64,000 nt of DNA from Niastella sp. OAS944 (lineage in GTDB: Bacteria > Bacteroidota > Bacteroidia > Chitinophagales > Chitinophagaceae): assembly GCA_024809215.1 (NCBI GenBank), contig JANUBW010000009.1, positions 62,001-126,000 on the forward strand. The letters are read 5' to 3'. Positions 33,802 through 42,518 of the stretch are shown in pieces. Both the position numbers and the translations under genes were made by a program. Within the stretch, counting starts at the first letter, position 1; each line of letters begins with the position of its first letter. The notes beneath the pieces were generated by a model. The model saw only the letters and a list, made by a program, of their open reading frames with translations, made no database searches and was not told the origin of the DNA.

Positions 33802-34674
33802 TTAGGCGCGAAATGTTGTCAGCAACTGCCAGTAACAAAATGGCTGCAGCAGGTTATATTTCAGCGATTGCCAATAATGATGGCGGGCGGCGGGCAGGTT
33901 CTGTTGCTGTTTAAAGGCGTGACCAATGTTTAAGTAGGCGTGGCTTTTGGCCTTTTGCAGGTACTTTTTACTTACCATGTTTCGCTGGTACAGGTATTCG
34001 AAGGTTTGCACAAAGCCTTCATAATTTTCAACCGATATGCTGGTGGTTCTGTTGTTATCGTGCATGCGGCGCCAAATAAGCGATTCATAAATAATGCCGG
34101 CTGCGAAATAGTAAGCTAACCGCATATTGAAATGATAGTCGGAGCAAAAAAGCATGTCTTCATTAAACCAGCCCGTTTTATCAACACAGGAGCGGCGCAT
34201 CACCAATGTGGGATTGTACACTACAAAACGGTTCTCTGTAAGCCGGTTGAAAATATTGGCGTACTCAATGCCTTGCCGTTTGGTGTAGGTGCGGGGCGAT
34301 AGTACCTTACCCGATCTAAATGTAATAGCATCTGTAATGGTAAAACCGATCTCCGGATGGCGGTTGAGTAATTGCACCTGTTTTTCGAGTTTGTTTTCCA
34401 TCCAGGTATCGTCAGAATCAATAAAGGCAATGAGGTTGCCTTTTGCATGGCGAATGGCGGCATTCTTTAAAACAGCTGTGCGGCCGGTATGCGGCATTTT
34501 ATAATACCTGATACGGGGATCGGGTAGGGCGTTTACCAGTTCTTCGGTAGTGTCGGTTGAACCATCGTCGACAATGATCAGTTCCAGATCGGCATAGGTT
34601 TGGTTCAGCACACTGTAAATGCTTTCCATTACCAGCTGTGCCCGGTTGTAGGTGGTGAGAATAACGCTAACCAT
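33802..34674 (-). CDS. family 2 glycosyltransferase
   Basis: 290 residues. GT-A fold N-terminus: VSVILTTYNRAQLVMESIYS, ELIIVDDGSTDTTEE and the metal-binding LIAFIDSDDTWME. The C-terminal part has FNEDMLFCSDYHFNMRLAY, the region that sets the acceptor. It is probably cytoplasmic at the membrane and adds a sugar to the lipid-linked intermediate made by the transferase at 25,393. It is divergent from the GT87-like gene. Confidence 0.85.
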   Translation of the reverse strand: MVSVILTTYNRAQLVMESIYSVLNQTYADLELIIVDDGSTDTTEELVNALPDPRIRYYKMPHTGRTAVLKNAAIRHAKGNLIAFIDSDDTWMENKLEKQVQLLNRHPEIGFTITDAITFRSGKVLSPRTYTKRQGIEYANIFNRLTENRFVVYNPTLVMRRSCVDKTGWFNEDMLFCSDYHFNMRLAYYFAAGIIYESLIWRRMHDNNRTTSISVENYEGFVQTFEYLYQRNMVSKKYLQKAKSHAYLNIGHAFKQQQNLPAARHHYWQSLKYNLLQPFCYWQLLTTFRA

Positions 34675-34740
34675 GCTACCTGGTACGGGATTTTAAGTAA
34701 ATAAGTTGCTTTAAACAACCGCAATTGGTCATTTACCGTA

Positions 34741-36303
34741 TTGAAAATCATTGCACGCAATACTTCATATTACCCAATAGCATTTCTGGTTGTACTGCTG
34801 GGCTATTTTATATATGCCGCAGCTGGTGCGCCCCTTTCTGACTATGCCAATTATTATTTTGGCAGTCAGGCTTTGTTGCATGGTAATTACCTGCAGGTGT
34901 ATGATACTTATTCGCTAAACGTAATGATAGCAGAAAAAGGTTTTACCAGGGTGTTTGCCAGTTGTACTCCCTTTCCTCCTTTTACGTCGGTAGTAATTGC
35001 GCCATTTTTATTATTACCGGTGGTGGCATCGAAGATCGTGTTCAATATATTTTCCGCTACGCTATTTGTATGGGTATTAGTGCGCACCATTAAATATTTT
35101 TCCATTCCCAGCCGGGTCGTTTGGTTTATACCCATTCTCTTTTTTATTCCCTTACGTAATAACATCTTTTTTGGACAAGCCTACCTGCTACTGTTTGCTT
35201 TATTGTTAGAAGGTTTTATTGCATACAAAAAGGGTAAACCAATTGCTGCATCGTTGTTGTGGGCGATAGCTATTGTTTTTAAGGTGTTCCCGCTGTTGGT
35301 GCTGTTCTTTTTATTGGCAAAGAAGCAATATAAGCAGGCTATGTATTGTTTTGCCGCTTGTATTTTGTTGGTGACGGCATCGGTGGTGTTGAATACACTG
35401 GCATCATGGCAATACTATGTATTTACCATATTCCCTAGGGCGAACATGGGCGAGCTGAATAACAGCTATATTTATTTGCATCAATCGGCATTGATGTTAA
35501 TGAAGAACCTCTTTGTGTACGATGAGGTACAGAACCCACAGGTATTGTATAATAGCCTGCCTCTGTTTATTACTATAATGGCGCTGTTTAAAGGGGCGCT
35601 GCTGGCTTGTTGTGTGGGCATTACTTTAAATAAGAAAACAAGCAGTTTTATTGCCTTTGCAGCATGGATAATTGCCAGCCTGTTGTTATCGCCAAACGGA
35701 AGTTCTTATTCGTTGGTATTATTGCTGATACCTTTACTGGCCCTGGGCAATAGCAAACCAGTGTATGTTTATGTTGGTATGGCCCTTATTTTTTTGATCT
35801 GTACTATTCCAATACAGGCATTGGCGCAATGGCCATTGCTGCTGAAGTTTCCCCGATTGTACTTAATGCTATTGTTCTTCGTGGTGTTATTACTGGTTGC
35901 CAGGGTGCGTTTTCCATTAAAGGTTGGTTTTGTTTTTTGGGCTGTATTGCTTTTTGCAGATCTTCCGAAATTAATTGCGCCAAAGGATGACAGTACTTAT
36001 TTATTAAAGCAAAAGTTGCCGTTGTTGTATGAGTATACCATAAAGAACAACCGGCTGGTGTATTATTATTGGGATGAAAAGGGCAGTCATGAAACCAAAA
36101 CAGATTACGAGGTACAAACGGCTACTACAGAGGATGTGTATATTAAAAACAACCAGTTGTACTATAAGGATAAACAGCTTACTGCATCGCCCGATCGAAA
36201 ACAGCAGGTATTACTTGTAAATGGTACCGATATCATTTATCTGAGTGACAAAAACCGCGGCTTTAAGTTTTATGCATTGCGGCGAATACCCAAACCCTCA
36301 TAG
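34741..36303 (+). CDS. GT87/DUF2029-like membrane glycosyltransferase
   Basis: 520 residues, starting at TTG 34741 as no ATG exists in frame; an in-frame stop lies at 34702. About ten hydrophobic helices over residues 10-420 and an exported charged tail. PLSDYANYYFGSQALLHGN near the N-terminus is typical of DUF2029 enzymes, which use polyprenyl-phosphate sugars on the outer face of the membrane. It fits a late sugar transfer in the surrounding pathway. Its end overlaps an open tail of the convergent ABC frame. Confidence 0.75.
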   Translation: MKIIARNTSYYPIAFLVVLLGYFIYAAAGAPLSDYANYYFGSQALLHGNYLQVYDTYSLNVMIAEKGFTRVFASCTPFPPFTSVVIAPFLLLPVVASKIVFNIFSATLFVWVLVRTIKYFSIPSRVVWFIPILFFIPLRNNIFFGQAYLLLFALLLEGFIAYKKGKPIAASLLWAIAIVFKVFPLLVLFFLLAKKQYKQAMYCFAACILLVTASVVLNTLASWQYYVFTIFPRANMGELNNSYIYLHQSALMLMKNLFVYDEVQNPQVLYNSLPLFITIMALFKGALLACCVGITLNKKTSSFIAFAAWIIASLLLSPNGSSYSLVLLLIPLLALGNSKPVYVYVGMALIFLICTIPIQALAQWPLLLKFPRLYLMLLFFVVLLLVARVRFPLKVGFVFWAVLLFADLPKLIAPKDDSTYLLKQKLPLLYEYTIKNNRLVYYYWDEKGSHETKTDYEVQTATTEDVYIKNNQLYYKDKQLTASPDRKQQVLLVNGTDIIYLSDKNRGFKFYALRRIPKPS

Positions 36304-36398
36304 CTTTCAACAGGTTCGGGCTCGTTCAAATGTTGTAGTAAGGCATCCAGCTTTTCAATAATATCTTCTGCCCGCTTTAAGCTTTTGGCTGTATTCGG
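36270..36398 (-). other. open in-frame segment after the ABC exporter stop codon
   Basis: 42 codons follow the TAG at 36399-36401 in the same frame before a TAA at 36270-36272. The translation begins PNTAKSLKRAEDIIEKLDAL and continues with LQHLNEPEPVESYEGLGI. It looks like ordinary helical protein. It could be a lost C-terminus or chance, and it overlaps the end of the convergent gene by 34 bases. Confidence 0.35.
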
Positions 36399-38063
36399 CT
36401 ACAACGATATAATCTTACTGCATTTTTGCAGGCTTCTTTTATTATGGGTGATCAAAACGATCATTTTCCCACTGTTTGCTAATTGTTGAAGGTTAAGGAG
36501 TAATTGTTCTTCGGCTTTTTCATCCAGCTCGCTAAAGGGTTCATCGAGAATAAGAACGCTGGCGTTTTTATACAATGCCCGCGCAAGGGCAATACGCTGT
36601 CGCTGACCGCCGCTAAGGTTCTTTCCACTTTCGGTAAGCATGGTATCTATACCGGCAGGCAAACTGGTTGTAATGCCTGTAAGCTCAAGCGCCTGTTGCA
36701 GTTGTTGGGCATGAAGATGCTGTGCATTGAGTGTAATATTGGCCAGCACCGTATCGTACATAAAAAAGGGTTGCTGTTTTACATAAGCTATTTGTGGCCA
36801 GTATTGTTTAAGGTTATTGAGGGGTATGTTATTGATAAGAAGTTGTCCGCCCTGCGGGGTACAAAAACCAAGTAGAATATTTATAAGGGTGGTTTTGCCT
36901 TTGCCCGAATGCCCATCGATGCCAATAAGTTCACCAGCCTGCAGGCTACAGGAAAAATTATGCAACACTGGTTTGTGCTCGTAATTAAAACTAACCTGGT
37001 CGAACGTGATCGACTGTATAGTGTTTGCAGGAATATCAGTGGCATGTTTCTCGCCCGATGGTTGTTGCACCAGGTTGTGAGTAGTGAATGAGAAGGTACG
37101 AATTTGCCCAACAGCGTTTATAATACGTGCGATGCCTGGAATTACTTTATAGGCTGCGGCCATAAAGGCGCCCAGCGTTACCAGTTGAATAGTGAAATGT
37201 CCCTGTTGCAACCATTGGCTAATGGCTATTAAGGCCAGTAGCCCTAACACCGCAAATACCTCGGCCAGTCGCGCCGGCAATGCCTGTAACGATTGCAGAT
37301 CGGCCTGGTGTTTATTAAGCAATTGTTGCGATGCGGCATATCGACCGGTAAAGAATTGATTACGGTTGTACAAATTACTTTCAACAAAGCCGGTAATTGC
37401 TTCATGCAGGTATCGCCACATACTGGTTCTGCTGCTTTTAAGATAACTGCGGGCTGCATGCCCTTTACGTTTGGTAAGCCATGCGGCTAAAAATACGGGT
37501 GGTAATAAAATAAGTAATAGTACCAGGAACAGCTGGGCATTAAATATAAGAATGGCCGTAATGGCCAATACTATAAGCACCACTTCGGTAAATACCTGTT
37601 GTATGGGGGCTAACACATGCTGGCTAAATTCAAGCGGTTGCAAACTAATGGTGCGGGTGAGTACAGATGAATCGGTGTGAATATAGGTTGCATAGTTTCC
37701 CTGGAGGTATTGCAACATATTGTTGCCCGAAATGCGGGCTGCTACCTGGTGAACAAAACGGGTTTGCCAGGTATGAACAAACCAGGCGACCAGGTTCTTT
37801 ACACTAAAGAAAATAAAGAACAGGGTTATGAGTAGTAATGAGGAGCGGTTGAACAATACCCTGGCCAGCGGTTCGCCTATATAATTTGAAAAGGCGTTTA
37901 CAGCATCTACAGGTTGTGTGTAAAAATGAATGATATAAACCAATAAAGCCAGCGAGGCAATATCTGCTATACTTACAAACAGGGTGAGTGCGGTGAGCCA
38001 GGCCCACTGTTTCTTTTCGCGGGTAGTTAAAATTGATAATGCTTTTATAAGAATTGCTATCAC
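36399..38063 (-). CDS. ABC exporter half-transporter
   Basis: 554 residues. Six membrane helices over about 15-320, then an ATPase domain: IDGHSGKGKTTLINILL (Walker A), YVKQQPFFMYDTVLANI (Q loop), NLSGGQRQRIALARALY (signature), VLILDEPFSELDE (Walker B) and LITHNKRS. It resembles glycolipid flippases of the PglK and MsbA type and would work as a dimer to move the cluster product across the inner membrane. It ends in TAG directly after KIISL, yet the same frame stays open for 42 further codons. Confidence 0.85.
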   Translation of the reverse strand: MIAILIKALSILTTREKKQWAWLTALTLFVSIADIASLALLVYIIHFYTQPVDAVNAFSNYIGEPLARVLFNRSSLLLITLFFIFFSVKNLVAWFVHTWQTRFVHQVAARISGNNMLQYLQGNYATYIHTDSSVLTRTISLQPLEFSQHVLAPIQQVFTEVVLIVLAITAILIFNAQLFLVLLLILLPPVFLAAWLTKRKGHAARSYLKSSRTSMWRYLHEAITGFVESNLYNRNQFFTGRYAASQQLLNKHQADLQSLQALPARLAEVFAVLGLLALIAISQWLQQGHFTIQLVTLGAFMAAAYKVIPGIARIINAVGQIRTFSFTTHNLVQQPSGEKHATDIPANTIQSITFDQVSFNYEHKPVLHNFSCSLQAGELIGIDGHSGKGKTTLINILLGFCTPQGGQLLINNIPLNNLKQYWPQIAYVKQQPFFMYDTVLANITLNAQHLHAQQLQQALELTGITTSLPAGIDTMLTESGKNLSGGQRQRIALARALYKNASVLILDEPFSELDEKAEEQLLLNLQQLANSGKMIVLITHNKRSLQKCSKIISL

Positions 38064-38101
38064 AATAGTTGTTCGGTTTTAGGAGGGTGAAAACACCCAT
38101 T

Positions 38102-38728
38102 TTTGCGTGCCTTTATTATAGTACGAAGAAAGAAGTGGTGCAGTTGCCTCGTTTTGCGGCATCGGTAAGTTCTTGTTTAAATGATTGTGTGTAGCGAAAA
38201 AAAAGAATATTATATTTTAATAATGTTGGCAGTGACAACGTGACTTTTTTAAAGCACCAATTAATTTGGTGGCATGGGGTATAAAATCTAATATTGTTTA
38301 CCGTTAGTTTGGTTACCGCGTACCTTATTACCAATCTTCAGAGAAGCCGTTGCTTTACATGCAGAACCACCATTGAGAATTAATACTGTGCCCGCCTGTG
38401 TATGTACGATTCAACCGGCATAATAGCCACACTGCCTTTTAAATATTGGAAATCGAAATGTAATAATAAATCGTTATCAGTTTCTTATAATAATATTAAG
38501 AAATGAGTAGTTCACAAAAGTGTTTTCTGTAAGCTGTAAATTTGGCTGAACAATTTATACAGCATAATATTGCAGCCCGTTAGTTACACTACTGCACTGT
38601 TTTATAGCTTAGCCAGGAATTGCTACACTACCAGGAATTACTCATATTTTCCAACAAATCAGTTACCGTTATCACTTATATCCGGTGGTAATGCCCTGTA
38701 TTTATTTTTCACTGTAAACCTTATCATT
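38102..38728. other. 627-base gap without a supported gene
   Basis: AT-rich spacer between the ABC exporter and the plus-strand hypothetical gene. The small frames here have unlikely composition. I see no tRNA, strong hairpin or clear promoter box. Confidence 0.4.
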
Positions 38729-39652
38729 ATGAAGAAGTTTCTTTTCTCATTCATCCGCGTTCACCCCATCTTTTTCATTTTACTTGCTGTTTCAATCCTG
38801 TATTCCGATAAGCTTGTTGCAGCCATCACCTTTGATGATACTGCATACTACTACAATGAGCGAGGTAAGTTATTGTGGCGTAATGTGAATGCCATAAAAC
38901 GGTCAACCTATGTATTAAAAACAAAAAAAACATACCGTCAGATCTTTGATGATATACCTGCCAGTGATTCAACAGTTAGATTAAGTGATGATTATAATAC
39001 TGCCGAAGTACAATCTATTTCACGTGCTACAGCAAGAAAAGTACAGCGGTTATTGAAGCATGGTAAAACAGAACATCCGTTGGTTGTTGAAAATTTAGTA
39101 ACACTACAGGATGAACGGATCATTCGCCAGATGTACAACAACATTGTCGCCAAATGCGCAACCAGTAATGCGCATAAATATAAAGAGCATGGCGGTGTTG
39201 TATTTCCTGATGGTACGGTTACCTGTGTTTCAGGTGAGTTGAGTGATCCTCGTTGGTTAAAAGGCGCTACGCTTTTGTTGAAAGAAAAGGCAATGGTGTA
39301 TTATCATAGTCATCCCGATGCTATTGTTGAGAGCAACTTACGGGGCGATCGATCGGCCATGTATGACCCTAACAAGGTACGGTTCTTACAAACGAGCCAG
39401 GTGCAGCAGATCAGCTATATACAGGGGCCTTCGAAGCAGGACCAGGAAGCGGTAGGAGAGGGAACCGGTTATGTTTTTGGGATGCGGGCCGAGGGTGGAA
39501 TGATTTACATCTATGATAAAAAAGGCGTTAAAGCCACGTTACCCATTTCTTTTGTAAAGAAAATGCGCAGGTTACCCAATCAGAAAGTGAAACAGATCGA
39601 TTCCTGGTACGCGGCCATTGTACCGGCGTTACATTTACCGTATTTATTTTAA
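38729..39652 (+). CDS. hypothetical exported protein with a YYHSHPD motif
   Basis: 307 residues from ATG 38729; the longer frame lacks a plausible N-terminus. A hydrophobic segment (HPIFFILLAVSILYSDKLVAA) suggests a signal peptide or anchor. The middle has EHGGVVFPDGTVTCVSGELS and, 40 residues on, MVYYHSHPDAIVE, followed by SNLRGDRSA. A Glu, then His-x-His-Pro, then Ser and Asp loosely recalls JAB/MPN metalloproteases, but the spacing does not fit the JAMM motif. I leave it unassigned. Confidence 0.6.
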   Translation: MKKFLFSFIRVHPIFFILLAVSILYSDKLVAAITFDDTAYYYNERGKLLWRNVNAIKRSTYVLKTKKTYRQIFDDIPASDSTVRLSDDYNTAEVQSISRATARKVQRLLKHGKTEHPLVVENLVTLQDERIIRQMYNNIVAKCATSNAHKYKEHGGVVFPDGTVTCVSGELSDPRWLKGATLLLKEKAMVYYHSHPDAIVESNLRGDRSAMYDPNKVRFLQTSQVQQISYIQGPSKQDQEAVGEGTGYVFGMRAEGGMIYIYDKKGVKATLPISFVKKMRRLPNQKVKQIDSWYAAIVPALHLPYLF

Positions 39653-39675
39653 CGGGCGAGTGACCCAACCAAACA

Positions 39676-40131
39676 TTACATCGACTTCAATATTTTAGCT
39701 ACCACTTTGTCGATGGGTAAGTGAACAGAGGCTTCTGAAAATTCATCCCAGTTGATGAAGCGGAAAGTTTCTGTTTCTTTTTTTTCTGCATATACAGCCA
39801 GTTGTTGTTCGTCGAAGTCGAAAGGCTTTGTGCGAAGCGGAACTTTTATTGCTTCAAGAGCGTGAGCGTAGTAGTATATAGAAATGATCTGGTGCGCCGG
39901 GTTGAATGCGCTCATTTGAAAAAAATCGGTGGTATACAGGTGATCGCCAACGCGAACATCGAGCGACATTTCTTCCTGGAACTCTCTTTTCAAACAATCG
40001 CGGGTGCCTTCTCCAAATTCCAATCCACCACCCGGGAACTTTGTAATATAGTCGCCGCGAATGTATTCATCACTAACTAATACCTGGTTATGCTCGTTTA
40101 TGAGGATACCGTATACTCTTACGTTAAACAT
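39676..40131 (-). CDS. NUDIX hydrolase
   Basis: 151 residues. The full Nudix box is GGLEFGEGTRDCLKREFQEE, with the metal-binding REFQEE glutamates intact. The first strands read FNVRVYGILINEHNQVLVSDE. It hydrolyses a nucleoside diphosphate linked to an unknown moiety. It lies 11 bases downstream of the CorA gene on the same strand, so the two are probably co-transcribed. Confidence 0.9.
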   Translation of the reverse strand: MFNVRVYGILINEHNQVLVSDEYIRGDYITKFPGGGLEFGEGTRDCLKREFQEEMSLDVRVGDHLYTTDFFQMSAFNPAHQIISIYYYAHALEAIKVPLRTKPFDFDEQQLAVYAEKKETETFRFINWDEFSEASVHLPIDKVVAKILKSM

Positions 40132-40142
40132 AGTGGAATAGG

Positions 40143-41081
40143 TTAAAATAACTTTTTCTTCAGGAAGAACCAGCCAATGACCAGTGATATAATAAGTGAT
40201 AATGAAACCGGAACATAAAACGCATAAGGAGAGTCCTTATACGGGATAGGCACGTTCATTCCGTAGATACTTGCCACCAGTACCGGGAACGACAATACAA
40301 TAGTGATCACCGATAAGCGGCGCAACACTTCGTTCTGGTTATTGGCAATGATGCTGGCAAATGCATCGAGCGTACTACTTAAAATGTTGGTGTAAATATT
40401 CGACATTTCCAACGCCTGTGAGTTGTCGATGATAAGGTCATTCAGGAACTCTTTCTCATCTTCATTCAATGCCAGGAAGTTGGTACGTTCTATTTTCATC
40501 AACAGCATTTCGTTCGATCGCAGGGCGGTAACAAAATACACCAGGCTTTTTTGTATGCGCATCAGTTGCAGCAGGTGTTCGTTACGGCTGGCGGCGTACA
40601 ACTTCTGCTCCAGTATATTTCTGCGTTGATTGATCTCTTTCAGCGATTCGAGATAGGTTTGGGTGATCTTTTCAATGATCTTCAGCACCATCATTTTCCG
40701 GTTATCGGGGTGGCGGTTCTGAAAAGTGTTCAGGAACTTTTTAATGGCGCCATTCTCGAACGAGTTCACCGTAACTATCTGGTTGTGGGTTATGATAATA
40801 CAGATAGGGATGGTGATATAATAAGCGTCGCTTTCGTTGAACGAGTTGTTTTCGGTAGGGGTTTTAATTACCAGCAACTTTACATTGTCAGCTTCTTCAA
40901 AACGGGTACGTTCATCAATATCCAGCGAGTCGGTCAGGAATTCCAGGGGTATATCCAGGTTATTCGATAACTCTGAAAACTCTTCCTGCTTTAGGGGCGG
41001 TAAAACATTCACCCAGGAACCGTTTTCAGGTTTATCAATCGCTACGGTTTGATAATTAATATTTTTGAAGTACTGAATCAT
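40143..41081 (-). CDS. corA: CorA family divalent cation channel
   Basis: 312 residues from ATG 41081; an in-frame ATG at 41105 is upstream of the predicted promoter box. A long cytoplasmic N-terminal domain is followed by a stalk helix and two C-terminal membrane helices. The first ends with the YGMNVP selectivity motif of CorA, and the protein ends in a short basic tail (KKKLF). It forms a homopentameric magnesium or cobalt channel in the inner membrane. Confidence 0.9.
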   Translation of the reverse strand: MIQYFKNINYQTVAIDKPENGSWVNVLPPLKQEEFSELSNNLDIPLEFLTDSLDIDERTRFEEADNVKLLVIKTPTENNSFNESDAYYITIPICIIITHNQIVTVNSFENGAIKKFLNTFQNRHPDNRKMMVLKIIEKITQTYLESLKEINQRRNILEQKLYAASRNEHLLQLMRIQKSLVYFVTALRSNEMLLMKIERTNFLALNEDEKEFLNDLIIDNSQALEMSNIYTNILSSTLDAFASIIANNQNEVLRRLSVITIVLSFPVLVASIYGMNVPIPYKDSPYAFYVPVSLSLIISLVIGWFFLKKKLF

Positions 41082-41089
41082 AGGCGGCG

Positions 41090-41097
41090 CAAAGGTA
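41090..41097 (-). promoter_or_regulatory. -7 box abutting the CorA start
   Basis: TACCTTTG on the minus strand lies eight bases before ATG 41081. Transcription would start within a few bases of the codon, suggesting a very short leader. Confidence 0.5.
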
Positions 41098-41169
41098 AGC
41101 CGCAAAACAATACACGAAGGCTAAATTTTGGCTAACAGGTAAAAGGGGAAATTGAGTTGAAAAGGGGCT

Positions 41170-41240
41170 GTTGCAAGTTCCAGGTTTCAGGTTTCATGGA
41201 TTTCCTTTACCCTGCAACCTGCAACTTGAAACCTGAAACT
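41170..41240. repeat. inverted heptamer arms between corA and dapF
   Basis: GTTGCAA, GTTCCAG, GTTTCAG and GTTTCAT (41170-41197) face CCCTGCA, ACCTGCA, ACTTGAA and ACCTGAA (41211-41238). The dapF TAG stop (41239-41241) starts at the end of the array. Confidence 0.85.
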
Positions 41241-42024
41241 ATTTCACTGTTACGCTTCCTTCAAAAACCTTCTCGGCAGGGCCACATAACCAAATGTTGC
41301 GATAGGTATCATCGTCGGTGCGGTCGAACTCAACGGTTAGCTTTCCGCCCCGGGTTTGTACTGTTACATCGTTGAAACCCCGTTCGTTATGATAGCACAC
41401 CAGGGCGCTGGCGGTAACGCCGGTACCACAGCTAAGGGTTTCGTCTTCAACCCCGCGTTCGTAAGTACGTACTATTATTTCGTCGTTATTTTTCTGCTCA
41501 ACGAAGTTTACATTAATACCATCTTTGGCGAAGGTGTTGCTATAGCGAATGTCTTTTCCTTTTTTATATACATCGTAATTCCACACATCGTTGGTCAATT
41601 TGATGTAGTGAGGCGAACCGGTATCTAAAATAAAATCGCTGTGGTAGTCTTTAACGCCATCAACGTCTTTCATTTTAAGGCTCACGATGCCATCGTCGTC
41701 AATTTCGGCCTCATGGGGACCATCTGCAGCAATAAAGAAGTATTTATCTTTTTTGATCCCAATATTATAGGCAAACTTTACAAGGCAGCGGCCACCATTG
41801 CCGCACATGGTACTTTCACGGCCATCGGCGTTGTAGTACTTCATTTCAAAATCGAATCCGTTGGCATTGTTCAGCAGCATCAGTCCATCGGCACCGATGC
41901 CGAAGCGCCGGTTGCATAAAAAGCGCACCTGTTCATTGGTAAGGCCATTGTAGCGTTCGTCGCGGTTATCTAAAATTACAAAGTCGTTTCCTGTGCCCTG
42001 GTATTTGTGAAAGATCAATTCCAT
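41239..42024 (-). CDS. dapF: diaminopimelate epimerase
   Basis: 261 residues. It starts MELIFHKYQGTGNDFVILDN, the family N-terminus. The two catalytic cysteines are in STMCGNGGRCLVKFAYN and TLSCGTGVTASAL. It converts LL- to meso-diaminopimelate for peptidoglycan and lysine synthesis in the cytoplasm. It is probably transcribed alone, as heptamer arrays lie on both sides. Confidence 0.95.
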   Translation of the reverse strand: MELIFHKYQGTGNDFVILDNRDERYNGLTNEQVRFLCNRRFGIGADGLMLLNNANGFDFEMKYYNADGRESTMCGNGGRCLVKFAYNIGIKKDKYFFIAADGPHEAEIDDDGIVSLKMKDVDGVKDYHSDFILDTGSPHYIKLTNDVWNYDVYKKGKDIRYSNTFAKDGINVNFVEQKNNDEIIVRTYERGVEDETLSCGTGVTASALVCYHNERGFNDVTVQTRGGKLTVEFDRTDDDTYRNIWLCGPAEKVFEGSVTVK

Positions 42025-42041
42025 ATGCTGTTGTAAACGGC

Positions 42042-42069
42042 CAGTAGCTAGTAGCGAGTTGCTAGTAGG
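42042..42069. repeat. heptamer arm, left of the broken four-helix gene
   Basis: CAGTAGC, TAGTAGC, GAGTTGC and TAGTAGG lie in exact 7-base register. The inverse family occurs at 42491-42518 on the other side of the pseudogene. Confidence 0.7.
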
Positions 42070-42082
42070 TAAAGGCCAAGGG

Positions 42083-42428
42083 TTATTTATCTAAATTATC
42101 TATCATTTTACAAAGGATCTTAAATACCGATAATAAGTGACTTTCAAGGGGTTTAATATCGATATTTTGTAAATATCTCAAATTGATGGCAATTTCAATT
42201 TGAGTATCGATCTCTACTGCTGAACTTCTGGCTACTTCATACAGCCTCTTTTTCTCTGATTTAGCCTTCAGCAATATTACTACATACTGAAATAGCAGCC
42301 CTGCGTAGCTGGCTGACTATAACATATTGTTCTTCTTTAGGAAATCGTTGAGTAACACCATATACATCATTAACAAGTTTAAGCGCGATTTGATAAACAT
42401 CCAGGCTTTTGTGAGAAAGGTTTAACAT
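42083..42428 (-). pseudogene. frameshifted four-helix-bundle protein (S23/IVP family)
   Basis: Two frames together give a complete family member. The first, from ATG 42428, reads MLNLSHKSLDVYQIALKLV and on to LRRAAISVCSNIAEG and then hits TAA. The second frame continues with AKSEKKRLYEVARSS and EIDTQIEIAINLRYL to the stop at 42083. Intact relatives run NIAEG straight into SxxSEKExxRF, so one indel near 42,262 broke the gene. The family is named from proteins encoded in 23S rRNA intervening sequences and is related to the Avd protein of diversity-generating retroelements. A sequencing error would give the same picture. Confidence 0.8.
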
Positions 42429-42490
42429 TCCATAAAAGATTGAGTTGAGAAAATAGATTGACTATTTCCTCATTCGCTTCCCTGTATTCC

Positions 42491-42518
42491 CACTAGCCAC
42501 TCCCCACTTACCACTCGC
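42491..42518. repeat. heptamer arm, right of the broken four-helix gene
   Basis: CACTAGC, CACTCCC, CACTTAC and CACTCGC lie in exact register. The array supplies the TAA stop (42508-42510) of the nucleoside phosphorylase and probably its last residues. Confidence 0.7.

Noticed and set aside
38116-38334. 72-residue minus-strand frame
   Set aside because: Unusual composition, no domain and no promoter; probably chance in AT-rich DNA.
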